From: Pedobacter sp. BAL39
GTDB lineage: Bacteria; Bacteroidota; Bacteroidia; Sphingobacteriales; Sphingobacteriaceae
DNA length: 64,000 nt
Assembly: GCF_000170795.1 (NCBI RefSeq)
Contig: NZ_ABCM01000001.1
Location: forward strand, 372,001 to 436,000
Direction: 5' to 3'
Notes under the pieces: generated by a model
The model's database searches: none
What the model was told of the DNA's origin: nothing
Seen by the model: the letters and a program-made list of their open reading frames with translations, nothing else
In this document: positions 53,485 to 63,227 of the stretch, piece by piece
How the letters are laid out: every line of letters starts with the position of its first letter
Numbering within the stretch: position 1 is the first letter of the stretch
Translations under genes and position numbers: made by a program

Positions 53485-55799
53485 CTAACCTGCCTTTCTG
53501 AAGCCCTTTGTATCCAGTTTAAAATGATACGTTTTTCCCTTTTCTGTGATGACAGTATGTTTCAGATTTCCGTAGCGGAGTAAGCAACTCCCACCCGATC
53601 CAGACTTGATGCTGATGCTGATCAACTGTCCGTTGCTCCAGCTCATATCAGAAACTTCAAAATCCCCACGCGCTTTCAGTCCCTGTACTTTTCCTGTCGA
53701 CCAGGCTTTGGGCAATGCGGGTAGCAATTGTATCTCATCCGCATGGCTTTGGACCAGCATCTCGGCTACACCTGCAGTATATCCGAAGTTGCCATCAATC
53801 TGGAAAGGAGGGTGCGCACAGAAGAGGTTCGCGTAAATACCGCCGCCCTCATTATAGTCGACACCACCACCGCCAACCAGCGAAATGAAATTATGGATGA
53901 TGGTATGTGCATGATCGCCATCCTGAAGCCTTGCCCAAAAGTTGATCTTCCAGGCCATCGACCAGCCGGTGGATTCATCGCCCCGGGCCAGCAGGCTTAC
54001 CTTTGCTGCTTTTGCCAGCTCCGGAGTTTTGATGGTGCTGATGGACCTTCCCGGATGCAGGCCAAACAGATGCGACACATGCCGGTGGGTATCCTTAGGA
54101 TCATCACGATCCGTCTCCCATTCCTGAAGCTGTCCCCATTTACCGATCTTTGGCTGTAGTAAATGTGCCTTCAAATCAATAATGTGTTTCCTATAATCTG
54201 CATCTATGCCCAAGATAGCTGCGGCCTCAGTATAGTTTATAAAAAGATCATCCACAATCTGCTGATCATGCGTCACCCCATCTTCTGTCGGTCCATGTTC
54301 CGGCGACCAGCCCATGGGTGAGACCAAAGTTCCATCGGGACGACGTTTCAGGTGGTCATCCCAGAATTCCGTAATTTCTTTTAGTATCGGATAAGCGAAA
54401 TCCTTCAGGTAGGTTTTGTCTTTTGTGAAAGCATAATGCTCCCAGAGTGCCTGCGCATACCAGGCGCTGCCCGGCGTATTCCAGAGATAACTCTCGCCAC
54501 CAAAGGGGTTGCTTTCCGTCCTCAGTGTCCAGCCACGCACTCCCGGATATTCCTTGCGGGTATTGATCTTTCTGACCTCCCGGATGCTGTTGATGTGATC
54601 AAGATAGGGAAAATGACACTCCGAGAGATTCGCCGGTTCTGCCGGCCAGTAGTTCATTTGAATGTTGATGTTCGTATGGTAGTCGCTGCCCCATGGCGGA
54701 TCATTGCTTTCATTCCATAAGCCCTGCAGGTTTGCCGGCAAGCCACCTCTCCTGGAAGAGCTGATGAGCAGATACCTGCCATATTGAAAGATCAGCGCTT
54801 CCAGCTGAGGATCGGGTGATTTCCGGTATTCCAGAAGACGCTTTGCGGTAGGCATCTTGATGGTATTTTCATTTGATTGGCCAAGATCCAGCTTCACCCT
54901 TCCGTATAACTGCTGATAGTCTTTGAGGTGTCGGCTCAGCAGTTCTACATAGCTTTTTGCGGCTGCAGACTTCAGCAGTCGCTGCACTTTGGCCGCTGCG
55001 CTTTCTGTAGTTTTCCAGTTTTGCTTTCTGTCCATACTGAAATTTGTCGCAGCACTCAGAAGTATGGTCATGACATTAGCTTCGGATATTTTAAGCAACG
55101 ATCCTCCCTGAGGGTCAGCCTGGACTTTAGCCGAACCACCCTCAAGCTGCAGCAATGCTGTGGCCTGGTACTCCATTCCATTTGATAATTTTCCATTTAA
55201 CTGTACCATGGTACCATTTGCAGTTGGTTGCGCACCATGTGCATCTTGAGGCGCAGACTGGCGGAAAAGGCGCCCTTCTTGTCGGCCGTATACCGCAGTA
55301 CCATCACCTGGTCGGGAAAGCTGCAAAAATATTCACGTTTGAACTGGGTTTGGTTTGCCGAGTAGCTGATGGTACTTAAGGATCTGCTCAGGTCAAGTTC
55401 CCTATGATAATTTTCAGGGTGATCTGAGGTCTGATCAAAATCTATGAACAGATCGCCGAAGGCCTGATAGGTACCCCGCTCTGTTTCATTACCTGTCCAA
55501 AGGGTATTGTCATTAAACTGGATGTGTTCCGAATTTACTCCGCCGAAGGTCATGCCTCCGATCCTGCCGTTACCAATTGGATACGCATCGGTCATCCAGT
55601 TCTCAGCGGGCTGGTTGTCCCATATCTTTTGATAGGTTGTTTTAGCTGTCGTAACACTGGCGGCCTTGCGTTTAGCCTGTGTCAGGCGACTGGCGGTCTT
55701 TTTTCCTATCGACTGCCCCTCTACTGTGGGGACAGCAAAAATGAAAAACAAAAGCAGGCAGGAAGAAAAAATTGGAAATCTGATTTCAATACGGTTCAT
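53485..55799 (-). pseudogene. GH95-family alpha-L-fucosidase-like glycosidase, one frameshift
   Basis: From ATG 55799 (MNRIEIRFPIFSS) a signal peptide and the GH95 N-terminal beta domain run to SASLRLK. The frame then shifts by one at about 55245-55248, and the protein continues DAHGAQPTANGTMVQLNGKL to 53485, together ~771 aa, the family length. Downstream motifs are intact: NIQMNYWPAE (the active-site Asn pair), GPTEDGVTHDQQIVDDLF and DGNFGYTAGVAEML. GH95 enzymes remove alpha-1,2-L-fucose or alpha-L-galactose from xyloglucan and mucin-type glycans. A missing base in an A-rich spot suggests decay or an assembly error. Next gene on the strand upstream is a CE1-like esterase. Confidence 0.9.
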
Positions 55800-55979
55800 A
55801 TCTGGTAGCAAAGGTTCATTGGTGTTTACCAAAGCTAAGGGAATATTACTTTTCCAGATTCAGTGATATTGACATTCTGCTATGCTCAGTTTACAAAGCA
55901 ACCCGCCGATGCTACCAGATTACGATCTGCTGAAATAAAGGCTGAAATAAAAATAGCGCCCTTACCAGAGCGCTGTTAC

Positions 55980-57206
<1,227 letters not shown>

Positions 57207-57285
57207 CTACATTTTTTAATTACAATCATGGCATTTCCTTCCAGAAGAATATACCTTGTTTTAATTTTCACAGTTAGTTAAATGT

Positions 57286-57341
57286 GCATGAAAATTCATC
57301 CATTAAGGGTATTAATTGACTATTATAATGAATTTTCATGC
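57286..57341. repeat. 14-bp perfect inverted repeat in esterase upstream region
   Basis: GCATGAAAATTCAT (57286-57299) is the exact reverse complement of 57328-57341, separated by 28 bp. Each arm is nearly a palindrome by itself (ATGAAAATTCAT). It lies upstream of the esterase gene and 3' of the ART-like gene, so it could be an operator pair or a weak terminator. Confidence 0.8.
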
Positions 57342-57347
57342 AGTGAT

Positions 57348-57359
57348 GTTAGCGCTAAC
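57348..57359. promoter_or_regulatory. LacI-family-type operator palindrome
   Basis: GTTAGCGCTAAC is a perfect 12-bp palindrome with central CG, the form bound by LacI-family sugar regulators. It sits ~200 bp upstream of the esterase gene on the minus strand, with the GH95 gene further on. No LacI gene is in the window, so the regulator would be elsewhere. Confidence 0.55.
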
Positions 57360-57455
57360 GTTAATGTATTGGTACAGATTTGACAGGGTTAATATATTTG
57401 AATTTTTCAGACAGCACCAATGAAAATGAAATGTGCCATTTTTAGCGTTGATATA

Positions 57456-58097
57456 TTACAAAGGTAGCGGAAAATCTATCTCTTCTCGGGGAATAAAAAA
57501 TCCTTTTATACAGTTCAAATTGCGGATACATACTTGAATGTGGCTCTTTTTTTGTATTCCCGCACCGGGGAAGGCAGGGCCACCTTCGGAAAATGCACCC
57601 CTCACCGAATCAAACACTTTAGATGAACTGTGACCTTGAGCACTTATGTCCTTAAAATACGTTTCGGTGACAACTTTATGCATATATTCTATTGTCGCGC
57701 AGTCCAGTAACCTAACAAGTTTATCTTTATGTGCATCATCCCTAGCCTCCACATTTTTTGGTAAGGGTTTATTAGCAGCCAGATATTCCGCCGCCATTGC
57801 GGGATAATAAAGCTCAATAATGCCGGTAAATTTTGAATCGAGAAAGTCGCAACAGTTTCCAAGCTGCAACACAGCTCCAACAACTGCAGGACTTGAAATT
57901 TCACCTTTTGCCGCCTTATCGTCTGCCCATTGTTGTGCTCGCGTATAGTTATTTTCCCAAAAATAAAAACCATTGCCCAACCAATCATAAGGTTTGCTAC
58001 TTACTTCAACGGTATTGGGATCTGATATGAGTTTATTTCTTACGCTAAGATCGCAGCCATGAAAGCCAATAATGGTATTGGGGCGTACATCGTACAT
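57456..58097 (-). CDS. ART/PARP-like protein, candidate toxin of a TA pair
   Basis: 213 aa, cytosolic. The N-terminal part has features of the H-Y-E ADP-ribosyltransferase fold: FHG at 12-14 (His13, NAD-binding position) and LGNGFYFWENN at 40-50 (Tyr45, the second position), spaced as in PARP-like and DUF3990-type proteins. The third catalytic residue cannot be fixed; Glu in the segment ATIEYMHKVV or FSEGGPAFPGAG (about 137 or 171) are candidates. The C-terminal part is well structured (HIQVCIRNLNCIKGFFIPREE). A 57-aa gene ends 9 bp upstream on the same strand, an arrangement typical of toxin-antitoxin pairs. I cannot name an established family for this protein; toxicity and ADP-ribosylation are inference. 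Confidence 0.7.
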   Translation of the reverse strand: MYDVRPNTIIGFHGCDLSVRNKLISDPNTVEVSSKPYDWLGNGFYFWENNYTRAQQWADDKAAKGEISSPAVVGAVLQLGNCCDFLDSKFTGIIELYYPAMAAEYLAANKPLPKNVEARDDAHKDKLVRLLDCATIEYMHKVVTETYFKDISAQGHSSSKVFDSVRGAFSEGGPAFPGAGIQKKSHIQVCIRNLNCIKGFFIPREEIDFPLPL

Positions 58098-58106
58098 AAT
58101 TGAGAC

Positions 58107-58280
58107 TTATTTTGCAACGATCTCCTCCAAAGGTTGGTAGTTCTTTTTGAATTGACCCTTTGTAGTGAGGATGCCTGCATCATTTAAAGAGCGAATGGCC
58201 TGAGTTTTGGTCATCCGTTTGGCCTCTTCCAGTCTTGCGATAGCAATCTCTTTTAGATATTGTATGTCCTTATCACTCAT
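58107..58280 (-). CDS. 57-aa small protein, candidate antitoxin
   Basis: 57 aa from ATG 58280 (MSDKDIQYLKEIAIARLEEA) to TAA 58107. Charged and mostly helical: an N-terminal helix followed by RMTKTQAIRSLNDAGILTTKGQ and KKNYQPLEEIVAK. The AGIL-x-x-KG pattern is common in small proteins paired with toxins, but I recognise no DNA-binding fold with certainty. It is immediately upstream of the ART-like gene (9 bp), with an exact Bacteroidota -7 box 18 bp before its ATG. The role as antitoxin is inferred from size, order and spacing. Confidence 0.72.
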   Translation of the reverse strand: MSDKDIQYLKEIAIARLEEAKRMTKTQAIRSLNDAGILTTKGQFKKNYQPLEEIVAK

Positions 58281-58297
58281 TGTATTATTATTTTAGT

Positions 58298-58305
58298 CAA
58301 ATATA
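58298..58305 (-). promoter_or_regulatory. -7 promoter box of the candidate TA operon
   Basis: On the minus strand TATATTTG (58305 to 58298) is an exact match to TAnnTTTG, 18 bp before the start codon of the 57-aa protein. No convincing -33 element was identified. Confidence 0.6.
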
Positions 58306-59097
58306 TCCATTTGATTTTTATGGAGCAAATCATATACCGGATTATTCTTAGTAACAAAGAGTTATTGAGAGTTTGTTTGTTCCTGCTTATCGCAGCAAAT
58401 CTATCCACCATATATAGATTTAAGGATAAGATATGAGTTAAAACCCTCATCGTCTTGGCATTAGCTATAAGTTTATAAAGCTAGGTTGATGTTTATTATT
58501 AAAAAATAAAAAGCAACTCAAAATTAATTATTTAAATAATTGGTCAAAAATTAACAACAATCAAAACACTATCGATAGATTTACATCATGCGATTCACAC
58601 GGGGGTAGCTCCCGGATGACCCGCATAAATTTTTATTGATTTGGCTTTTAAATCAACGAAACTTTGCACGACAGACCTCGGAAATCTCAACAAGCAAAGT
58701 ATGGATTGATAGACGGCCCGATTTCTGTAACTTTACCCAGAAATATGGGCGTCTTCCGTGCTGCTTGTTGGGGAACTTAGGTTCTCTCCTCTCCGAGGAG
58801 GTGTCGTGCGTGCGGGAGGCGACCATATTTTATTGTTCCCTCCTGCTATTAGGATCATTGCTTTAGCGCCTTTAACTCAAAAAAGCAATGATGAACTTAA
58901 ACCCTTACCCTACTTCTGTTACCTTACCTCATTTTCATTCTGAGCGGCATTTTTTTATGCCCCTGATGATGTTCATTAACCCGAATCCACCAGGTTAAAC
59001 CTACCTCCTTTTCCCTTTTTTATCTTTTTGCCATTCAAGGATTTCGTCCCCATGGCAGCGCTATGTCCAATTTTTTAAACCCTAAAAAACAGTAACA
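58306..59097. other. ~790-bp region without accepted genes, GC-rich hairpin-prone patch
   Basis: The left part (58306-58580) is A/T-rich. Around 58600-58830 is a more GC-rich patch with small inverted repeats, for example TCCTC-TCC-GAGGA near 58790, and a purine/pyrimidine mix unlike coding DNA here. Near 58946-58961 GGCAT-TTTTTT-ATGCC forms a small hairpin. Two short open frames (up to 76 codons) have no protein-like features. It could be the non-coding leader of the mobile-type genes to the right, or carry a transfer or replication site; nothing decides it. Confidence 0.4.
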
Positions 59098-59766
59098 ATG
59101 AAAACCTACATTAACAGCAGCAACCTGAAGCTGGAGATCATTTTTCAGGTGATGAAAAAACGCATTGCCAAAGGATTCAAATCCAGCGATCTTTCTTTCC
59201 TGATCGGAAAAGAACATAACTACATAGACGGTGTAGAAAGTCTTGTTATACCATCCTATACCATACAAGATCTGGACTTCATTTCTGAAGCTTTAGAAGA
59301 ACAGATCAACCCATCACCTGACGACACGGATATCAAAGAATACCCACTCTTTATCAACATGGAACGGCATCTCTTTGAATCCAGATACTTCCACATTTGC
59401 ACTTCCTACTCTTCAGTAGGACACGCACATGTCTACTTCATCCTAACTGAAGATGCTGATTTGAGACCAAAACTAGTATTCGCTCAGATGCAATATGACC
59501 AGCGTGATCTGGTTAAACAAAAAATAGCAAAAATGCGGGAGGAAGGATATTTTGAACAGCCCAAATGGCCTTACCAGATTTACCAGCACGTCAGCAGAAC
59601 CCTTGGACTAACCATTGATCCCCGGTTGCTTAAAGACCTACTGGATAATTTCTGCCAGGGCGATGGATTGGGAGGATTAAAAAAGCAGTACGACAACGAC
59701 CGATATCAGTACGTATTTAACGTTACCCGCATCCGTTCTATTTTAGCAAAATCTAAATCGCTTTAA
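59098..59766 (+). CDS. hypothetical protein with possible HTH-like N-terminus
   Basis: 222 aa, no signal peptide or membrane segment. The N-terminal ~75 residues (LEIIFQVMKKRIAKGFKSSDLSFLIG, then EHNYIDGVESLVIPSYTIQDLDFISEALEE) have the spacing of a helix-turn-helix region such as XRE-type, with weak support. The C-terminal ~140 residues contain HICTSYSSVGHAHVYFILTED and PYQIYQHVSRTLGLTIDPRLL, no known motif. I do not recognise the family. It is first of three same-strand genes ending with the radC-like JAB gene, an association frequent in Bacteroidota conjugative elements, so a role in an integrated element is plausible. Confidence 0.75.
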   Translation: MKTYINSSNLKLEIIFQVMKKRIAKGFKSSDLSFLIGKEHNYIDGVESLVIPSYTIQDLDFISEALEEQINPSPDDTDIKEYPLFINMERHLFESRYFHICTSYSSVGHAHVYFILTEDADLRPKLVFAQMQYDQRDLVKQKIAKMREEGYFEQPKWPYQIYQHVSRTLGLTIDPRLLKDLLDNFCQGDGLGGLKKQYDNDRYQYVFNVTRIRSILAKSKSL

Positions 59767-59768
59767 CC

Positions 59769-60017
59769 ATGTATGAATTAAGTAAAGGAATGGCCACGAT
59801 CCATATTCCAATTTTTGAAGATTTTGAATCTACGTTCATCATGGAACTACAGAGAGACCTTGTATCCGTAATGGATATGATTCAGATGGCAAGGAAAACA
59901 TCTGACCTGGATGATTATCCTCAAGGCAACATGGAAAGCATTTTCCAGTTGTACCGGGCACTGATGCCTACACGGGAAGAAATTGAAGAAACACATCCAT
60001 TTATTGAAAATTTATAA
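59769..60017 (+). CDS. 82-aa hypothetical protein
   Basis: 82 aa, acidic, no signal peptide. The sequence begins MYELSKGMATIHIPIFEDF and is mainly helical, ending REEIEETHPFIENL. It starts 2 bp after the stop of the preceding gene and is followed 11 bp later by the radC-like gene, so the three form an operon. No family recognised; the tight coupling argues that it is a real gene. Confidence 0.75.
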   Translation: MYELSKGMATIHIPIFEDFESTFIMELQRDLVSVMDMIQMARKTSDLDDYPQGNMESIFQLYRALMPTREEIEETHPFIENL

Positions 60018-60278
60018 ACCATTAAGTCATGTTAAAGAACCTCCACAATATCCCAAGCATCGAGCTGAGTTTCAAGCCTAAATTCAAGCTCTGTGACCGT
60101 CCAAAAGTGAGCAAATCGAATGATCTATATCAGATCCTGATGGACAACTGGAATCAAAATACCATCGGCTTTATCGAAGAATTCAAAGTCATTCTCCTCA
60201 ACACCTCGGGCATCGTACTGGGGCTGCTCCCAGTTGCCTCGGGTGGAATTGGAGGGGTGCTAGTAGATGTCAGAATTA

Positions 60279-60283
60279 TATTG
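60279..60283. repeat. left copy of target-site duplication TATTG
   Basis: TATTG directly before the left end of the IS element, repeated at 62855-62859 directly after the right end. Five bp is within the range used by IS21-family elements. Confidence 0.85.
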
Positions 60284-60367
60284 TGGGTATTTCGGCGTGA
60301 TGGTGCCAGTGATTTCGGTCAAACCGTGCCACTTAAAAGATCATACAATGATATAAAAAAGCTGGGA

Positions 60368-61057
60368 TTATTCCTTTTTCAATATTCCTTTTCTGAGGGA
60401 TTCACCTTTCAGATCAATCCTGTGTGAGGAGTTTACAATCCGATCCAATATTGCATCTGCAATAGTTCCTTCACCACCGATAATTTCGTACCATGCCGAG
60501 ACTGGTATTTGTGAGGATATGATAGTTGATTTTTTACCATGCCGGTCGTCTATAATATCCATCAGTGTTTCCCGGTCCTGGTTATCGAAAGCCTGCAGTC
60601 CAAAGTCATCCAGTATGAGCAGATCCATTTTAGTTAGTTTTTCCAGTTCCTTGAGGTAGGTTCCATCAACTTTGCTCAATTTCAGCTTTTTGATCAGCCT
60701 GGCGGTTACTGTATAGAGTGTTTTTACTCCAGTAAGACATGCCTGATGTCCAAGGGCCTGTGAGAGATAGCTTTTGCCTGTGCCGCAGGCGCCACATATA
60801 ATGATGTTCTCCTTTCTCATTGTAAAGTCCAGTGTGCCAAGTCGTGCAAACATGTTCTTGTCCAGATTTCTTTCACTGGCATAGTTTATATCGGCAAGAC
60901 TGGCGTTCTGCCTAAAGTTTGCCAGTTTCAGCAACCGATCAATTTTGTTGTTCTCGCGGTCTTCCCACTGATGGTCGGTCAGTAGTGCCAGGTATTCATC
61001 GCATGTGATGCCTTCAAACCTGTTTTCCTTTACATACTGTTGGTGTAATTGAGCCAT
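60368..61057 (-). CDS. istB: IstB helper ATPase of IS21-family element
   Basis: 229 aa, DnaC/DnaA-like AAA+ ATPase. Walker A GACGTGKS at 89-96, Walker B in LLILDDFGLQAFD, and sensor-type SSQIPVSAWYEIIGG. IstB assembles on target DNA and stimulates IstA. In most IS21 members istA and istB overlap or nearly so; here a 65-bp gap separates them. The protein appears intact and ends SLRKGILKKE. Confidence 0.93.
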   Translation of the reverse strand: MAQLHQQYVKENRFEGITCDEYLALLTDHQWEDRENNKIDRLLKLANFRQNASLADINYASERNLDKNMFARLGTLDFTMRKENIIICGACGTGKSYLSQALGHQACLTGVKTLYTVTARLIKKLKLSKVDGTYLKELEKLTKMDLLILDDFGLQAFDNQDRETLMDIIDDRHGKKSTIISSQIPVSAWYEIIGGEGTIADAILDRIVNSSHRIDLKGESLRKGILKKE

Positions 61058-61122
61058 CGCCCAAGCGCATGTTACGTAGTTTTCACTGTCTGATTATTCA
61101 TTGTTGTGATTTTTGATTGTCT

Positions 61123-62676
61123 TTATTGGTAAGCGGAAGCACCGCGTATGTTGTTATGAAAAGGTATATGTGGTTTTATGGTATCGGGTTGCTCATCAAT
61201 AGCGGGCAGTCTGTCCATATTATTTTTCAGGATGTTCTTTATGCGCAGGTAAGAGCAGCTATCTGTTGCCAGAGCTCTTTTGCAGGCATTATTGAGCCGC
61301 TCAGAGCCATAGGAACGGTTCAAATGAATAATGCCCAAAGAGCGCTTATAGCTTATTTCCGGGTAATCCTGCGAGGCCAGTACTTTTTCTATGCATGCCA
61401 AAACATATTCACCATGTGGCAACGCTTTTTTCCTGAAGAACTCAGGGCTCCAATCCGAGTAGAACTTATGTGTGCTGCTCAAGTGATCTGTGTTAGTGAT
61501 GTAGCTACCTTTATTCAGGTTACGCTGATGCAGGGCAATCCTCTCATGATTATAATAGATCTCAATACGACTCTTGGTGTAGTGGATCATGGTCTCCTTT
61601 CCAATATATCGGTAGGGAACACTGTAATAACATTTGTCAGGAGAAAAGTATGCGTAACCCATCTTCTGCACCTTGGCCCTTTTATAGTCTTTCATTTCAT
61701 AGGTACTGGGTGGTAGCTCTTTTAGATACTGACGTTCAATACTTTGGAAGAGTTCAATACGGCTGGATTCTTTTCGTTTGAACAAAAGCGTGTTGTAACA
61801 CTCCAATAAGACAGCAATTTCCCTGTTAAGATCTTCCAGAGAAAAGAAGGTCATTTCCCGTAGAGGATAATAAATACGCTGGTAGACCAAATGCACCGCA
61901 TTCTCAACCAGCGCCTTGTCCTGGGGAGCGTAACTACGGGTGGGGTTGATAACACAATTATAATGGCGGGCAAAGTCTTTAAAGCTACGGTTGATATCGG
62001 CCTCGTATTTACTCGATCTGTTAACTGCGGACTTAAGGTTATCCGATACAATCGCTTTAGGCGATCCGCCATAGAAACGTAAGGCATCAGCACAACATGA
62101 TAGCATGTCTTCGCGTTTTTGGCTCATACATGCCTGAACATAAGTGTACTGGCTGCAGGGAAGTATGGCTACAAATACTTCCACGGGAACAATCTCCCCG
62201 GTCTGCTTATCGATGATCTGCAGCTTTTTACCGGCAAAGTCTATGAACATTTCTTCGCCAGCCAAGTGCTGAAGTTTCATTGACCCTTTTTCTTTAGGAT
62301 ACTTGCGGCGAAAATGCTCAAGGAACTGCGTATAACTGTAAGGTTCTGCCGCCAGCTCAACATATTGCTGATAATGATACAGGAAGGTAAAACCGGGATG
62401 GTTCCGGGCCTTGTTGACCCCCTCAAAATAAAGCATGAGCTCATTGTGGCGAATGGTGTCCAGGGTGGTATGTGATGAGAACAGTTCGGATAAGGCAACC
62501 GTATCAAACCCCAGAAGCTCCTGACATGAATAGTCGCTACCAGCAAATAGTTGCATATAGGTGTTGACAGTGTTACGGGAAATACCGAGAACAGAACCTA
62601 TTTTACGGTTACTGTAACCCTCCAGATGTAATGTGAGTATTTGTTTTAAGTCCATCGGATCAAGTTTGTTGGCCAT
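61123..62676 (-). CDS. istA: IstA transposase of IS21-family element
   Basis: 517 aa from ATG 62676 (MANKLDPMDLKQIL); a longer open frame to 62790 includes terminal repeat sequence and is not used. An N-terminal helix-turn-helix (YSNRKIGSVLGISRNTVNTYMQLF) precedes an rve/DDE catalytic core: DFAGKKLQIID gives the first Asp region, VSDNLKSAVN the second, and a Glu near KALVENAVHLVYQR. It cuts and joins the IS ends. The C-terminal part binds IstB or the terminal repeats. No stop or frameshift is seen, so it should be functional. Confidence 0.93.
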   Translation of the reverse strand: MANKLDPMDLKQILTLHLEGYSNRKIGSVLGISRNTVNTYMQLFAGSDYSCQELLGFDTVALSELFSSHTTLDTIRHNELMLYFEGVNKARNHPGFTFLYHYQQYVELAAEPYSYTQFLEHFRRKYPKEKGSMKLQHLAGEEMFIDFAGKKLQIIDKQTGEIVPVEVFVAILPCSQYTYVQACMSQKREDMLSCCADALRFYGGSPKAIVSDNLKSAVNRSSKYEADINRSFKDFARHYNCVINPTRSYAPQDKALVENAVHLVYQRIYYPLREMTFFSLEDLNREIAVLLECYNTLLFKRKESSRIELFQSIERQYLKELPPSTYEMKDYKRAKVQKMGYAYFSPDKCYYSVPYRYIGKETMIHYTKSRIEIYYNHERIALHQRNLNKGSYITNTDHLSSTHKFYSDWSPEFFRKKALPHGEYVLACIEKVLASQDYPEISYKRSLGIIHLNRSYGSERLNNACKRALATDSCSYLRIKNILKNNMDRLPAIDEQPDTIKPHIPFHNNIRGASAYQ

Positions 62677-62722
62677 ATCGCTGTATTTAATAGCGAAAAG
62701 GTAATTCTTTCTTGATCTTTTA

Positions 62723-62854
62723 AAGTGGCACAGTTTGAACCGTAAAAACCGATAAATGGATGAAAATTTAAACCACCAAAGTGGCATCATTTAAACCGTA
62801 ATCGCTGGCACTAACAGACCGAAATAGCTGGCACCATTCGAACCGTAATATCCA
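62723..62854. repeat. right-end multiple transposase-binding repeats of the IS21 element
   Basis: Variants of a ~20-bp unit occur four times: AGTGGCACAGTTTGAACCGTAA near 62724, AGTGGCATCATTTAAACCGTAAT near 62779, GCTGGCACTAACAGACCG near 62806 and GCTGGCACCATTCGAACCGTAAT near 62828. The first word of each is split between TGGCA and GAACCG. Such arrays mark the ends of IS21-type elements. Confidence 0.75.
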
Positions 62855-62859
62855 TATTG
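62855..62859. repeat. right copy of target-site duplication TATTG
   Basis: TATTG directly after the right end of the element, matching 60279-60283. Deleting one copy with the element restores the radC-like frame. Confidence 0.85.
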
Positions 62860-63127
62860 GTAGCAGCAATCAACAGTGGTGCCAGTGGAATTGTGCTCGC
62901 GCACAACCATCCCTCGATGAACCTCGCTCCCAGTAAAGCAGACATTGACATTACGAATCAAATAAAACAGGGTGCTGCGCTTTTGAACATCAAACTGATA
63001 GACCACTTGATCGTTACCTCAGATGGTTATCTGAGCTTCGCTGACCGGCAAATGCTAAGTAATAGACAGCCAGGAAAACTATTACAAAACTTTGAAATGA
63101 TGATGTAATCAGCCATTCTTAAAGCTG

Positions 63128-63156
63128 AAGTTATTCGGGCGATGCCCGAATAACTT
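63128..63156 (+). terminator. terminator-like hairpin after the radC-like gene
   Basis: AAGTTATTCGGGC (63128-63140) pairs perfectly with GCCCGAATAACTT (63144-63156) around a GAT loop, a 13-bp stem. TTGTTAAAT follows, a weak T-run. It lies 20 bp after the stop of the radC-like gene. Confidence 0.75.
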
Positions 63157-63227
63157 TGTTAAATATTGGCCACCATCAATTAGCCAGAGCTTGTTGACCA
63201 ATTACCAAGTTTAGAAGACCATGTTTT

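Larger units (their letters stand above)
60284..62854. mobile_element. complete IS21-family insertion sequence, 2571 bp
   Basis: The element starts TGGGTATTTCGG and its other end, read inward, starts TGGATATTACGG; both then reach ATGGTGCCAG and ATTTCGGTC, so the ends are imperfect inverted repeats with TG...CA termini. Repeated transposase-binding sites, with variations on TGGCACC-N-GAACCGTAAT, lie within both ends (at least four at the right, two at the left). It carries istA and istB on the minus strand, is flanked by the 5-bp duplication TATTG, and splits the radC-like gene. The perfect duplication and intact genes indicate a recent insertion. Confidence 0.93.
60029..63108 (+). pseudogene. 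radC-like JAB-domain gene split by an IS21-family element
   Basis: The N-terminal part runs from ATG 60029 to 60283 (MLKNLHNIPSIELSFKPK and later VASGGIGGVLVDVRIIL), then enters the insertion. After removing 60284-62859 (the element plus one copy of the 5-bp duplication) the frame joins exactly to VAAINSGASGIVLAHNHPSMNLAP and ends at 63108: 167 aa, a typical RadC-like JAB protein. The JAMM-type metal site H-x-H-P-S with downstream Asp (SKADIDIT) is in the second part. Such genes are common in Bacteroidota plasmids and conjugative elements and may act against host restriction or in DNA processing. It is inactivated by the insertion. Confidence 0.92.

Noticed and set aside
53485..55799. Programmed ribosomal frameshift in the GH95 gene
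   Set aside because: No slippery heptamer or stimulatory structure is apparent at the shift site; mutation or an assembly error is simpler.
58636..58866. 76-codon plus-strand frame in the region before the 222-aa gene
   Set aside because: Composition looks random, no plausible ribosome site, and it spans small hairpins.
62857..63108. Separate 83-aa gene starting at TTG 62857
   Set aside because: It is the 3' part of the radC-like gene cut off by the IS element; the frame joins exactly after removing the insertion.
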